Shown in pieces: positions 1 through 9,147 of a stretch of DNA of 64,000 nucleotides. A program made the translations under genes and the position numbers. Position 1 is the stretch's first letter. The number at the start of each line of letters is the position of its first letter. Origin of the DNA: Enterobacter sp. 10-1. GTDB lineage: Bacteria; Pseudomonadota; Gammaproteobacteria; Enterobacterales; Enterobacteriaceae. Below the pieces are notes generated by a model. The model saw only the letters and a list, made by a program, of their open reading frames with translations, was not told the DNA's origin and did not search any database. The stretch lies in the NCBI GenBank assembly GCA_002270295.1, contig NISF01000003.1:310001-374000 (forward strand), given 5' to 3'.

Positions 1-45
1 TTCTAGTCGCAGGTGACCATTTTGTTTTGTCATTCAGTGCTATAC
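1..45 (-). promoter_or_regulatory. micF promoter edge (truncated)
   Basis: These bases resemble the E. coli K-12 segment between micF and ompC (recalled, not aligned), where the antisense RNA gene micF is transcribed away from ompC. On the minus strand, TAGAA at positions 5-1 fits a -10 hexamer cut by the window edge. The region 17 bp upstream has no good -35, as expected for an activator-dependent promoter. The MicF RNA itself would lie outside the window. Confidence 0.4.
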
Positions 46-147
46 CTGGACCATCATGTAACTGCCTGATACTAATTGAAAAAAATTATTTTCTTGATTA
101 TTGGTGCTTATTTTTAAGTTTTTCATCGTTGTGAAAAGTTCCCTTGA

Positions 148-206
148 GTTTACAAATTGAAACATCTTGTGCGCATTTTGAAACACCTTAGAAGTTTTCG
201 TATCAT
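148..206 (+). promoter_or_regulatory. ompC promoter with OmpR-type boxes
   Basis: Two tandem motifs built around TTGAAAC (TTGAAACATC near 157 and TTTGAAACACC near 177) match the repeated OmpR-P sites upstream of ompC. The second supplies a -35 TTGAAA at 178-183, and 17 bp further is a -10 TATCAT at 201-206. A leader of about 110 nt precedes the ATG. In E. coli this leader is the target of MicC-type sRNAs; that is family knowledge and not seen directly here. Confidence 0.75.
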
Positions 207-322
207 ATTCTTGTTGGATTATTCTGCATTTTACAGCACAATGAATATAGCCGACTGATTAGAAGGGTAATCAGTAAGCAGTGGCATAATAAAAGGCATA
301 TAACAAACAGAGGGTTAATAAC

Positions 323-1417
323 ATGAAAGTTAAAGTACTGTCCCTCCTGGTACCGGCTCTGCTGGTAGCAGGCGCAGCAAATGCGGCTGAAATTTATAAC
401 AAAGATGGCAACAAATTAGACCTGTACGGTAAAGTCGACGGCCTGCACTATTTCTCTGACGACAAGAGCGCTGACGGCGACCAGACCTACATTCGTCTTG
501 GCGTAAAAGGCGAAACCCAGATCAACGACCAGCTGACCGGTTACGGCCAGTGGGAATACAACGTTCAGGCGAACAACACTGAAAGCTCCAGCGATCAGGC
601 ATGGACTCGTCTGGCATTCGCCGGTCTGAAATTCGGCGACGCGGGTTCTTTCGACTACGGTCGTAACTACGGCGTTGTTTACGACGTAACTTCCTGGACC
701 GACGTTCTGCCGGAATTCGGCGGCGACACCTATGGTTCTGACAACTTCCTGCAGTCCCGTGCTAATGGCGTTGCAACCTACCGTAACTCTGACTTCTTCG
801 GCCTGGTTGACGGCCTGAACTTTGCTCTGCAGTATCAGGGTAAAAACGGTAGCGTCAGCGGCGAAGGCCAGACCAACAACGGTCGTGACTGGAACAAACA
901 GAACGGCGACGGTTTCGGCACCTCCGTTACTTATGATATCTGGGACGGCATCAGCGCTGGTTTCGCATACGGTCACTCTAAACGTACCGACGCTCAGAAC
1001 GCAGTTGGCCTGCTGGGCGACGGCAAATATGCTGAAACCTACACCGGTGGTCTGAAATACGACGCGAACAACATCTACCTGGCTACTCAGTACACCCAGA
1101 CCTACAACGCGACCCGCGCTGGCTCCCTGGGCTTTGCTAACAAAGCACAGAACTTCGAAGTGGCTGCACAGTACCAGTTCGATTTCGGTCTGCGTCCGTC
1201 CGTTGCTTACCTGCAGTCTAAAGGTAAGGATCTGGAAGGCTACGGCGACCAGGATATCCTGAAATATGTTGACGTGGGCGCGACCTACTACTTCAACAAA
1301 AACATGTCCACCTATGTTGACTACAAAATCAACCTGCTGGACGAAAACAACTTCACTCGTAACGCCGGTATCTCTACCGACGATATCGTCGCTCTGGGCC
1401 TGGTTTACCAGTTCTAA
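323..1417 (+). CDS. ompC: Outer membrane porin OmpC (OmpK36-type)
   Basis: General trimeric diffusion porin of the outer membrane. The 364-residue precursor has a 21-residue signal peptide ending ANA, then the typical mature start AEIYNKDGN, and ends with the C-terminal YQF signature recognised by the BAM complex. The constriction loop L3 (about residues 125-145) carries PEFGGD followed directly by TYGSD, with no GD or TD duplication. The sequence is closest to Klebsiella OmpK36 as I remember it. RBS GAGGG lies 6 nt before the ATG. The gene is monocistronic, with an OmpR-type promoter upstream and a strong terminator downstream. Confidence 0.96.
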   Translation: MKVKVLSLLVPALLVAGAANAAEIYNKDGNKLDLYGKVDGLHYFSDDKSADGDQTYIRLGVKGETQINDQLTGYGQWEYNVQANNTESSSDQAWTRLAFAGLKFGDAGSFDYGRNYGVVYDVTSWTDVLPEFGGDTYGSDNFLQSRANGVATYRNSDFFGLVDGLNFALQYQGKNGSVSGEGQTNNGRDWNKQNGDGFGTSVTYDIWDGISAGFAYGHSKRTDAQNAVGLLGDGKYAETYTGGLKYDANNIYLATQYTQTYNATRAGSLGFANKAQNFEVAAQYQFDFGLRPSVAYLQSKGKDLEGYGDQDILKYVDVGATYYFNKNMSTYVDYKINLLDENNFTRNAGISTDDIVALGLVYQF

Positions 1418-1433
1418 GCACGCTGAAGTCTCG

Positions 1434-1461
1434 AAAAAGGCGCCTTTTGGCGCCTTTTTTT
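1434..1461 (+). terminator. ompC intrinsic terminator
   Basis: The palindromic GGCGCC is repeated around a TTTT loop (1439-1444 and 1449-1454). It is flanked by an A-run on the left and a T-run to 1461, giving a strong hairpin 20 nt after the ompC stop. Confidence 0.85.
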
Positions 1462-1520
1462 ATGCCTCGTTTAAGCAGGCTGGTGTACTCTTGCAGCCTT
1501 AGCAAGAGGAACCCAATTTT

Positions 1521-2573
1521 ATGGATATCACTTTTTTCCGCGCCGCGCTGCTCGGCGCTTGCGTACTCCTTTCCGGCTGTGATTCAGCTACTTCTCCTGC
1601 ACCGCAAAAGAGCGCCGCTACCGTGCTGGATGGCAAAACGATGGGCACATTCTGGCGGGTCAGCATCATTAACGTTGATGAAGCTAAAGCCCAGGCGCTG
1701 CGTCAGAAAATAGAGGCCCAGCTGGACGCGGACGACCGTCTGCTCTCAACCTGGAAAGATGACTCGGCGCTAATGCGCTTTAACCACTCTCCCGGGACTG
1801 AACCGTGGCCGGTAAGCGAAGCGATGGCTGATATTGTCACCGGCGCGCTGCGGATCGGCGCTAAAACGCACGGTGCGATGGATATTACCGTCGGACCTTT
1901 GGTCAATCTGTGGGGCTTTGGCCCGGATAAGCAGCCGGTAAAAACGCCGGATCCTCAGCAGATCGCGGCGGCGAAAGCGCGGACGGGTTTGCAGCATCTG
2001 ACGGTGATTAACCGCGCGGATCGCCAGTATTTACAGAAGGATATCGCGGATCTGTTTGTCGATCTTTCTACCGTGGGCGAGGGCTATGCCGCCGATCATC
2101 TGGCGCGCCTGATGGAGCAGGAGGGCATTTCTCGCTATCTGGTTTCCGTCGGCGGCGCGCTGGTCAGCCGAGGGATGAACGCCGACGGGCAGCCGTGGCG
2201 GGTGGCGATCCAAAAGCCGACCGATCGCGAAAATGCCGTCCAGGCCATCGTCGATATTAACGGCCACGGTATCAGCACCTCCGGCAGCTACCGCAACTAT
2301 TACGAGCTGGATGGCAAACGGATCTCGCACGTGATCGACCCGCAAACCGGAAGGCCGATCGACCATAAGCTGGTCTCGGTGACGGTGATTGCGCCGACGG
2401 CGCTGGAAGCCGACGGTTGGGATACCGGGCTGATGGTGCTCGGTACGGAGAAGGCGCAGGAGGTGGTGAAAGAGCAGGGGCTGGCGGTCTATATGATTGT
2501 CAAAGAGGGGGAGGGGTTTAAAACCTGGATGTCGCCGCAGTTCCGCACCTTCCTGGTTGGCGAAAAGAATTAA
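1521..2573 (+). CDS. apbE: FAD:protein FMN transferase, lipoprotein ApbE
   Basis: Transfers FMN from FAD onto a Thr of target proteins such as NqrB/RnfG-type subunits in the periplasm. The 350-residue product has a lipoprotein signal with lipobox LSGC (Cys20), so it should be lipidated and membrane anchored. The ApbE fold is recognisable from DGKTMGTFW near residue 35, the D-rich segment VDLSTVGEGYAAD near 175 and the glycine-rich stretch HGISTSGSYRNY near 250, with the conserved HVIDPQTGRP motif after it. A GAGGAA RBS precedes the ATG. It lies between the ompC terminator and the ada promoter, and the ada operator overlaps its stop codon. Confidence 0.93.
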   Translation: MDITFFRAALLGACVLLSGCDSATSPAPQKSAATVLDGKTMGTFWRVSIINVDEAKAQALRQKIEAQLDADDRLLSTWKDDSALMRFNHSPGTEPWPVSEAMADIVTGALRIGAKTHGAMDITVGPLVNLWGFGPDKQPVKTPDPQQIAAAKARTGLQHLTVINRADRQYLQKDIADLFVDLSTVGEGYAADHLARLMEQEGISRYLVSVGGALVSRGMNADGQPWRVAIQKPTDRENAVQAIVDINGHGISTSGSYRNYYELDGKRISHVIDPQTGRPIDHKLVSVTVIAPTALEADGWDTGLMVLGTEKAQEVVKEQGLAVYMIVKEGEGFKTWMSPQFRTFLVGEKN

Positions 2574-2580
2574 ACAGCAA
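2568..2580 (+). promoter_or_regulatory. Ada operator (AAT-N6-GCAA)
   Basis: AAT at 2568-2570 and GCAA at 2577-2580, separated by six bases, fit the AAT(N6)GCAA definition of the methylated-Ada binding site. The classical E. coli octamer AAAGCGCA reads AAACAGCA here (2572-2579). The site overlaps the apbE stop codon and is about 65 bp upstream of the ada start. A possible -10 (TATACA) is at 2621-2626. Confidence 0.55.
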
Positions 2581-2645
2581 GATTTCGGGTTTTATTCGGC
2601 GGGCGATGAAGCAGACTGGCTATACACTTAAAGCAGGAGCCGATG

Positions 2646-3707
2646 ATGAAACCGATTATTGCTGATACCGATGACCGCCGCTGGCAGGCGGTATGCGATC
2701 GTGATGCCCGCGCCGATGGTCAGTTCGTGTTTGCCGTGCTGACCACCGGCGTTTGCTGTCGCCCCTCCTGCCGCTCGCGGCGGGCGCTGCGGGAAAACGT
2801 CCGCTTTTACCCCGATGTGGCAAGCGCCATCGCCGACGGGTTTCGCCCCTGCAAGCGCTGCCAGCCGGACAAAAGCGACCCGCAGCGGCAGAAGGCCGAG
2901 AAAGTCGCCAGGGCCTGCCGCCTGCTTGAGCAGGAAACGCCGATAACCCTTGAAGCGCTGGCCCATGAGCTGGCGGTCAGCTCGTACCATTTCCACCGTT
3001 TATTCAAATCCGTTACCGGAATGACGCCGAAAGCCTGGCAGCAGGCGTGGCGCGCGCGGCGTTTACGGGAGTCGCTGGCGCAAGGGGGAAAAGTTACCTC
3101 AGCGGTGCTGGCTGCGGGTTTTCCCGACGGCAGCAGCTATTACCGTCAGGCCGACGCCGTGCTTGGCATGACCGCCAGCCAGTTTCGCCGCGGCGGCGAT
3201 AATACGGATATCATCTATACGCTCGGCGACTGCGCGATTGGCCGCTGCCTGGTGGCGGAAAGCGAGCGCGGGGTGTGCGCCGTATTGCCCGGAGAGGGCG
3301 ATGCGCCGCTGGACGAGCTGCGCCGCCTGTTTCCTAACGCCCGGCTTCTGCCCGGCGACGCGCATTTTTCCCGGCGGGTGGCGCAGATTTTTGCCCATAT
3401 TGACGATAGCCGCCTGGCGGTCGATCTGCCGCTGGATATTCGCGGCACCGCCTTTCAGCAGAGGGTCTGGCAGGCTCTGCGTCAGATCCCGGCGGGCGAA
3501 ACGCGCAGCTATCGCCAGGTTGCGCAAAGTATCGGCCAGCCGGGCGCCGTCCGGGCGGTGGCGGGAGCCTGCGCCGCCAACCGGCTGGCTATCATCATTC
3601 CGTGCCACCGGGTGGTCCGCGAAGGCGGGGCGCTGTCCGGCTATCGCTGGGGAACCGCCCGCAAAGCGCAGCTGCTGGCACGGGAAGCTCAAACCGAGGA
3701 GTCGTGA
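2646..3707 (+). CDS. ada: Bifunctional Ada: methyltransferase and transcription activator
   Basis: Repairs O6-methylguanine and methylphosphotriesters by suicidal methyl transfer and, once methylated, activates ada-alkB. The N-terminal zinc domain has the four cysteines in GVCCRPSC and RPCKRC (C38, C42, C69, C72 with this start). An AraC-type HTH follows near residues 85-180, and the C-terminal methyltransferase domain carries the active site PCHRVV. Two ATGs occur at 2643 and 2646. I chose 2646 because AGGAG at 2635-2639 is then 6 nt away and the numbering aligns with E. coli Ada. The stop TGA shares one base with the alkB ATG. Confidence 0.95.
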   Translation: MKPIIADTDDRRWQAVCDRDARADGQFVFAVLTTGVCCRPSCRSRRALRENVRFYPDVASAIADGFRPCKRCQPDKSDPQRQKAEKVARACRLLEQETPITLEALAHELAVSSYHFHRLFKSVTGMTPKAWQQAWRARRLRESLAQGGKVTSAVLAAGFPDGSSYYRQADAVLGMTASQFRRGGDNTDIIYTLGDCAIGRCLVAESERGVCAVLPGEGDAPLDELRRLFPNARLLPGDAHFSRRVAQIFAHIDDSRLAVDLPLDIRGTAFQQRVWQALRQIPAGETRSYRQVAQSIGQPGAVRAVAGACAANRLAIIIPCHRVVREGGALSGYRWGTARKAQLLAREAQTEES

Positions 3708-4357
3708 TGCTCGATCTCTTTGCCGATACGCCCCCGTGGCAGGAGCCGCTGGCGCCCGGGGCCGTCATTCTGCGGCGCTTCGCCCGCCAGCGCGCCCCGG
3801 CTCTGCTGCAGGCGCTCCTGCGCGTTGCCGACGTTTCGCCGTTTCGTCAGATGGTCACGCCCGGCGGCTATACCATGTCGGTGGCGATGACTAACTGCGG
3901 ACCGCTGGGCTGGACGACCAATATGCACGGCTATCTGTATGCTCCCGGCGATCCGCTAATGGGACGAGACTGGCCGCCGATGCCGACGATATTTGCCCGG
4001 CTGGCCGCAGAGGCGGCGCTCGCCTGCGGTTACGCAGGCTTTGTGCCCGACGCCTGTTTAATAAACCGCTATCAGCCCGGGGCGAAGCTCTCGCTGCATC
4101 AGGATAAGGATGAGCGCGATCTGCGTGCGCCCATCGTTTCCGTATCGCTGGGGCTGCCGGCGGTGTTTCAGTTTGGCGGCCTGCAGCGTAGCGACCCGCT
4201 GCGCAGAGTGCTGCTGGAGCACGGGGACGTGGTGGTCTGGGGCGGCGAGTCGCGGCTGTTTTATCACGGCGTTCAGCCGCTGAAAGAGGGTGACCATCCG
4301 GACACCGGCGCCTGTCGGTACAACCTCACCTTTCGGCTGGCAGGCGATAAAGAATAA
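3707..4357 (+). CDS. alkB: Alpha-ketoglutarate-dependent dioxygenase AlkB
   Basis: Oxidative demethylase for 1-methyladenine and 3-methylcytosine in DNA and RNA, using Fe(II), O2 and 2-oxoglutarate. The start is set by the TGATG junction with ada, giving 216 residues, the same length as E. coli AlkB. The HxD iron motif is visible in LSLHQDKD, with the distal histidine in FYHGVQPL and the 2-oxoglutarate-binding arginines in CRYNLTFR. The 1-nt overlap implies translational coupling with ada in one methylation-induced operon. Confidence 0.96.
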   Translation: MLDLFADTPPWQEPLAPGAVILRRFARQRAPALLQALLRVADVSPFRQMVTPGGYTMSVAMTNCGPLGWTTNMHGYLYAPGDPLMGRDWPPMPTIFARLAAEAALACGYAGFVPDACLINRYQPGAKLSLHQDKDERDLRAPIVSVSLGLPAVFQFGGLQRSDPLRRVLLEHGDVVVWGGESRLFYHGVQPLKEGDHPDTGACRYNLTFRLAGDKE

Positions 4358-4361
4358 AAAT

Positions 4362-4400
4362 AAGAATTATTCTTGATGTCATCGGCGAGCAGTTTACACT
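4362..4400 (+). promoter_or_regulatory. Candidate yojI promoter with inverted repeat
   Basis: TTGATG (4373-4378), a 16-bp gap and TACACT (4395-4400) make a plausible sigma-70 promoter ending 32 nt before the yojI ATG. A perfect inverted repeat AAGAAT-T-ATTCTT (4362-4374) abuts the -35, so a repressor could act there. The regulator is unknown. Confidence 0.4.
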
Positions 4401-4432
4401 GCTGGCTGTTTTGCTTGCCCGGATTGCGTGTT

Positions 4433-6076
4433 ATGGAACTTCTTCTTCTCGTTTGGCGCCAGTATCGCTGGCCGTTTATTTCCGTCATTGCCTTGAGCCT
4501 GCTCAGCGCGGCGCTGGGAATCGGGCTTATTGCCTTTATCAATCTGCGCCTGATGACCGTTGTCGATACCTCGCTGACGGTGCTGCCGGAATTTCTCGGC
4601 CTGCTGCTGCTGCTGATGGCGGTGACGCTGGGATCGCAGCTGGCCCTGACGACCCTTGGGCATCATTTCGTCTTCCGCCTTCGCGGTGAGTTCATTAAAC
4701 GCATCCTCGACACTCCAATCGAGAAAGTTGAGAAGATCGGCAGCGCCTCGCTGCTTGCTGGCTTAACCAGCGACGTACGCAACATTACCATTGCCTTCGT
4801 GCGCCTGCCTGAGCTGGTGCAGGGCATTATCCTGACCTTCGGGTCCGCCGCCTATCTGGCGTGGCTATCGGGAAAAATGATGATGGTGACCGCCCTGTGG
4901 ATGGCGATAACCATCTGGGGAGGATTTGTGCTGGTGGCGCGCGTCTATAAGCATATGGCGACGCTGCGGGAAACCGAAGATAAGCTGTACCATGACTACC
5001 AGACGGTGCTGGAAGGGCGTAAAGAGCTGACGCTCAACCGCGAGCGCGCCGAATACGTGTTTAATCATCTTTATCTGCCGGATGCGCGCGAATACCGGCA
5101 CCATATTATCCGCGCCGACACCTTCCACCTCAGCGCGGTGAACTGGTCGAACATTATGATGCTCGGCGCCATCGGGCTGGTGTTCTGGATGGCTAACGGC
5201 CTGGGCTGGGCGGATACCGCCGTGGCGGCGACCTACTCTCTGACCCTGTTGTTCCTGCGCACGCCGCTGCTTTCGGCCGTTGGCGCGCTGCCGACGCTGC
5301 TCAGCGCCCAGGTCGCTTTCAATAAGCTGCACAAATTCTCTCTGGCGCCGTATCGTGCCGAATTCCCGCAGCCGCAGGCGCATCCGCACTGGCAAACGCT
5401 GGAGCTGCGCGACGTCAGCTTCCATTATCCGGACAACAGCTTCGCCGTCGGGCCCATTAATATGACCCTGAAACGCGGCGAGCTGGTGTTCCTGATTGGC
5501 GGCAACGGCAGCGGCAAGTCGACGCTGGCGATGCTGCTGACCGGGCTGTATCAGCCGGCCTCCGGCGAAATCCTGCTGGACGGCGAGGCGCTGGCGGTAG
5601 ACAAACCGGAAGACTACCGTAAGCTGTTCTCGGCGGTATTCACCGATGTCTGGCTGTTTGACCAGCTGCTGGGGCCGGAGGGGAAAGGGGCCGATCCCGC
5701 GCGGGTGAACCAGTGGATGGAGCACCTGAAAATGACGCACAAGCTGCGGCTGGATAACGGCAAGATCCTCGATCTGAAGCTATCGAAGGGGCAGAAAAAG
5801 CGCGTGGCGCTGCTGCTGGCCCTGGCTGAAGACCGCGATATCATCCTGCTGGATGAATGGGCGGCGGATCAGGACCCGCACTTCCGCCGCGAGTTTTATC
5901 AGGTGCTGCTGCCGCTGATGCAGCAGATGGGGAAAACTATTTTCGCTATCAGCCACGACGATCACTATTTCCAGCATGCCGATCGCCTGCTGGAGATGCG
6001 CGCCGGTCAGCTGGCGGAGCTAACGGGCGAAGAGCGCGAGCTGGCGACCCGCGATGCGGTCTCCCGCACCGCCTGA
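4433..6076 (+). CDS. yojI: ABC-type microcin J25/peptide exporter YojI
   Basis: Inner-membrane ABC half-transporter of 547 residues, with membrane segments first and nucleotide-binding domain last. The E. coli orthologue exports microcin J25 together with TolC. An N-terminal membrane domain of about six segments covers residues 10-290. The NBD has Walker [10 protein letters not shown], a signature-like LSKGQKKR, Walker B IILLDEW and the switch histidine in AISHDDH. I chose the internal ATG ([13 protein letters not shown]), which gives the E. coli length; an in-frame upstream start would add 20 unconserved residues. It is probably transcribed from its own promoter rather than with alkB. Confidence 0.93.
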   Translation: MELLLLVWRQYRWPFISVIALSLLSAALGIGLIAFINLRLMTVVDTSLTVLPEFLGLLLLLMAVTLGSQLALTTLGHHFVFRLRGEFIKRILDTPIEKVEKIGSASLLAGLTSDVRNITIAFVRLPELVQGIILTFGSAAYLAWLSGKMMMVTALWMAITIWGGFVLVARVYKHMATLRETEDKLYHDYQTVLEGRKELTLNRERAEYVFNHLYLPDAREYRHHIIRADTFHLSAVNWSNIMMLGAIGLVFWMANGLGWADTAVAATYSLTLLFLRTPLLSAVGALPTLLSAQVAFNKLHKFSLAPYRAEFPQPQAHPHWQTLELRDVSFHYPDNSFAVGPINMTLKRGELVFLIGGNGSGKSTLAMLLTGLYQPASGEILLDGEALAVDKPEDYRKLFSAVFTDVWLFDQLLGPEGKGADPARVNQWMEHLKMTHKLRLDNGKILDLKLSKGQKKRVALLLALAEDRDIILLDEWAADQDPHFRREFYQVLLPLMQQMGKTIFAISHDDHYFQHADRLLEMRAGQLAELTGEERELATRDAVSRTA

Positions 6077-6120
6077 AAACCGCGTCTGCCGACCAAAGGC
6101 GGGCGCTATTGTTGATTTTT

Positions 6121-6152
6121 CCGCCGGACGAACCTGCCGGCGGTTATTATTT
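6121..6152 (+). terminator. Candidate yojI terminator
   Basis: A 7-bp stem CCGCCGG/CCGGCGG (6121-6127 with 6137-6143) is followed by TTATTATTT, about 45 nt after the yojI stop. The T-tract is imperfect. Confidence 0.5.
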
Positions 6153-6226
6153 CCCCCTCCTCGCGCTATGCTTATGGCACCTGGCCTGCTGGTCGGCCAA
6201 CTATTCTCACAAGGATTGCCTGACCG

Positions 6227-7663
6227 ATGTCCGTTTTGCATAAAAAAAGCGCCAGACTGCGCGACGAAGAGCGCGCCCGCCTCATTTGGCTGCTGAGCAC
6301 CGATAAAGCCGTTACTTCCTCATTATTGGGCAAATTAACGCTGGCCGAACGCTATGACGACGGCACCCTTGCCGACGATCTGGCGGAAGTGGAAGTGCTG
6401 GTTTCCCACCTGCCGCCGCCGGACCTCGCGGATGCGCTGGAAGCGCTGCCTTATGACGCGCGTAACGCGCTCTGGCGGCTGGTTGCCGACGATAAACGCG
6501 GCGAAGTGCTGCTTGAAGCGTCGGAAAGCGTCTGGGGCGACCTCATCGACAAGATGAGCGATCACGAGCTGCTTTTTGCGCTACAGAACCTGGATATTGA
6601 TGAGCAGGTCTATCTCCTGCAACACCTGCCGCGCGACCTGACCGGACGCCTGCTGGCGACGCTTCCGGCGGATAAGCGCGCGCGTATTCGCCAGATGATG
6701 CGCTACGCCGACAATACAGTCGGCGCGATCATGGAATTCGAGGTTATCACCGTCCGTCCGGAGGCGACGCTCGCCGCGGTGCAGCGCTACCTGCGGCGGT
6801 TAGGCAAAATGCCGGAAAACACCGATAAGCTGTTTGTTACCACCCGCAATAAGCTGCTGCTTGGCGAGCTGGAGCTGCAAACCATTCTGCTCAACGATGC
6901 GCAGAAGCGGGTAGGGGAAGTTATGGAAGGCGATCCGGTCACCTTTCAGCCGCATGAAGATGCGGAAAAGGTCGCGCGCACCTTCGAACGTGATGACTTA
7001 CTCAGCGCCGCGGTGATTGATGCCGACGGCAAGCTGATGGGGCGTCTGACCATCGACGAAATCGTGGACGTGGTCTACGAAGAGACCGATAACGACTTAC
7101 GCCGGATGGGGGGCCTGAGCAACGATGACGACGTCTTCGCCCCGGTAAGCAAAGCGGTGAAAACGCGCTGGGCCTGGCTGGCGGTCAATCTGTGCACCGC
7201 GTTTATCGCCTCGCGGGTAATCGACGGCTTTGAGCATACCATTTCGCAGCTGGTGGCGCTGGCTTCGCTGATGCCGATCGTCGCCGGGATCGGCGGTAAT
7301 ACCGGAAATCAAACCATCACTATGATCGTACGGGCGATGGCGCTGCAGCATATTCAGCCGGGAAGCTTCTCGTTCCTGATCCTGCGCGAAATGGGGGTCG
7401 CGGTGATTAACGGACTGGTGTGGGGCGGGATTATGGGCGCGGTGACCTGGTGGCTCTATAGCGACCCGCAGCTCGGCGCCGTGATGACGCTGGCGATGAT
7501 GCTGAACCTGCTGATGGCGGCGATGATGGGGGTGATTATCCCGATGGTGATGGTGAAGCTGGGACGCGACCCGGCGGTCGGCTCCAGCGTCATGATCACC
7601 GCCATCACCGATACCGGCGGCTTCTTTATTTTTCTCGGCCTGGCGACGATTTTCCTGATGTAG
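6227..7663 (+). CDS. mgtE: MgtE-family magnesium channel/transporter
   Basis: Mg2+-gated Mg2+ channel of the inner membrane. The 478 residues show the full MgtE layout. An N-terminal superhelical domain covers about residues 20-140. A CBS pair follows at about 145-270 (FEVITVRPEATL and GDPVTFQPHEDAE). The plug helix leads to five membrane segments with the pore motif GIGGNTGNQ near residue 350 and PxxxxxLGRDPAVGSS near 445. It sits between yojI and mqo, where E. coli K-12 has no gene. No M-box riboswitch was recognised in the 150-nt gap upstream. The 3' end overlaps the convergent SulP gene by 38 bp. Confidence 0.93.
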   Translation: MSVLHKKSARLRDEERARLIWLLSTDKAVTSSLLGKLTLAERYDDGTLADDLAEVEVLVSHLPPPDLADALEALPYDARNALWRLVADDKRGEVLLEASESVWGDLIDKMSDHELLFALQNLDIDEQVYLLQHLPRDLTGRLLATLPADKRARIRQMMRYADNTVGAIMEFEVITVRPEATLAAVQRYLRRLGKMPENTDKLFVTTRNKLLLGELELQTILLNDAQKRVGEVMEGDPVTFQPHEDAEKVARTFERDDLLSAAVIDADGKLMGRLTIDEIVDVVYEETDNDLRRMGGLSNDDDVFAPVSKAVKTRWAWLAVNLCTAFIASRVIDGFEHTISQLVALASLMPIVAGIGGNTGNQTITMIVRAMALQHIQPGSFSFLILREMGVAVINGLVWGGIMGAVTWWLYSDPQLGAVMTLAMMLNLLMAAMMGVIIPMVMVKLGRDPAVGSSVMITAITDTGGFFIFLGLATIFLM

Positions 7664-8873
7664 CCGGCGCTCCGCTGCGCAGCCTGCGTGGGATCAGGGC
7701 CATCGCCACCAGGCCTGCCAGCACGCCAATCGCCAGATTGCTGGTACCCACCGTTGCGGCGACGGTGACCAGCATAACCAGCGTTTCCGGCCACGGATTA
7801 CGCTTTAGCTCGGCCGGGCGAAGGCTGTGCCAGCTGAAGGTTTTTGCCGCCACAATGACCATCACTCCGGCCAGTACCGCCATCGGAATTTTTGCCATTA
7901 CTTCGCTCAGCACGGTGACCAGCAGCAGCAGCACCGCGCCGGCGGCGAGGGTGGAGACGCGGCTGCGGCCTTTCCCCATTTCAACGTTAACAATGGTCTG
8001 ACCAATCATCGCGCAGCCGGCGATCCCGCCGTAGAACCCGGCGAGAATATTGGCGATTCCCAGCCCGGCGCTCTCGCGCGCTTTGCTGGACGGCGTCTGG
8101 GTCAGGTCATCGACTAATTTAGCGGTCAGTAGCGACTCCATCAGGCCGACAAAGGCAATGCTCAGGGCACAGGGCCAGATAATTTGCAGGGTAGCGAGAT
8201 TGAGCGGCACCAGCAGGGCGGTGAACCCCGGAAGCCCGCCGCTCATCGAGCCTTCATCGCCCACGGTAGGCAGCAGCTGCCCGGTGGTGACGGTAAACAG
8301 GGTTAATACCACAATGGCAATCAGCGGCGCGGGGACCGCTTTAATATAGCGCGGCGCCCAGAGAACAATCAGCAGCGTCAGCACGAACAGGCCGAGGATC
8401 AGCGGCTGCTTACTCCAGAAATGGGGGACCTGGGCGAAGAAGATCAAAATCCCCAGCGCGTTGACGAAGCCGGTCATCACCGCCTGCGGAATAAAGCGCA
8501 TCAGCCGGGCCATTCCGCCCAAACCAAACAAAATTTGAATAATACCGGCCAAAATGACGGCAGGCAGGATGTAGCCGACGCCGTATTGATGGACCATCGG
8601 CCCAATCACCAGCGCTACCGATCCGGCGGCGGCGGTAACCATCGCGGGTCTGCCGCCGAGTACCGACATCGCGAGGCACAGCACAACGGAAGCAATCAGG
8701 CTGACCTTCGGGTCAACGCCGGCAATTACTGAGAAGGAGATCACCTCTGGAATCAGGGCCAGGGCGGTGATAACGCCAGCCAGAGCCTCTCGGGTGAGCA
8801 GCGACGGCGAACGGAGTACGTGGTGAATGGCGCCTGTTGAAGCGGGCGTAGCGTGGTCTGGAGCCTGAGGCAT
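7626..8873 (-). CDS. SulP-family anion transporter (no STAS domain)
   Basis: Secondary anion transporter, probably for sulfate, bicarbonate or a dicarboxylate; the substrate cannot be told from sequence. The 415 residues are almost entirely membrane segments. The family motif region is LIPEVISFSVIAGVDPKVSL near residue 40, and the conserved AGFYGGIAGCAMIGQT segment is near 275. The protein ends in a short charged tail, with no STAS domain such as longer SulP proteins have. Its last codons overlap the 3' end of mgtE on the other strand. It is divergent from mqo. It has no counterpart at this site in E. coli K-12 and may have arrived together with mgtE. Confidence 0.85.
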   Translation of the reverse strand: MPQAPDHATPASTGAIHHVLRSPSLLTREALAGVITALALIPEVISFSVIAGVDPKVSLIASVVLCLAMSVLGGRPAMVTAAAGSVALVIGPMVHQYGVGYILPAVILAGIIQILFGLGGMARLMRFIPQAVMTGFVNALGILIFFAQVPHFWSKQPLILGLFVLTLLIVLWAPRYIKAVPAPLIAIVVLTLFTVTTGQLLPTVGDEGSMSGGLPGFTALLVPLNLATLQIIWPCALSIAFVGLMESLLTAKLVDDLTQTPSSKARESAGLGIANILAGFYGGIAGCAMIGQTIVNVEMGKGRSRVSTLAAGAVLLLLVTVLSEVMAKIPMAVLAGVMVIVAAKTFSWHSLRPAELKRNPWPETLVMLVTVAATVGTSNLAIGVLAGLVAMALIPRRLRSGAPATSGKSSPGREK

Positions 8874-8979
8874 AAGAATTTCGCTGTTAATATAAGCCGG
8901 AATGGATAAGCCTGAGTTTGCGTGCGGTCTGTCACAAAACGGAGGATGATAGCGCGGTCTCGCCGCTTATACCAGTACA

Positions 8980-9003
8980 AAATGTGATTTGTGGTACACA
9001 TTT
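8980..9003. promoter_or_regulatory. Inverted repeat between SulP gene and mqo
   Basis: AAATGTG (8980-8986) and CACATTT (8997-9003) form a perfect 7-bp inverted repeat with a 10-nt spacer. It lies in the divergent intergenic region, 107 bp from the SulP start and 145 bp from mqo. It could be an operator; no regulator is assigned. Confidence 0.3.
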
Positions 9004-9147
9004 ATTAAACATTTTTATAACAGATCTCAAAACTCAACTTAAATTTTAAACAATATTTAATTTTTTTATCTTCAGTGTTACTTTGATTCCTGATAATCGT
9101 GTCACCTGCGCTAAATAAAAAAGCGAGTAAAGTAAGGCTCAAATTCG

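Noticed and set aside
1..120. micF RNA gene
   Set aside because: Only the promoter side appears to be inside the window; the conserved 5' end of MicF is not present.
416..976. 186-codon open frame antisense to ompC
   Set aside because: Mirror of a strongly conserved porin gene; no RBS and no recognisable protein.
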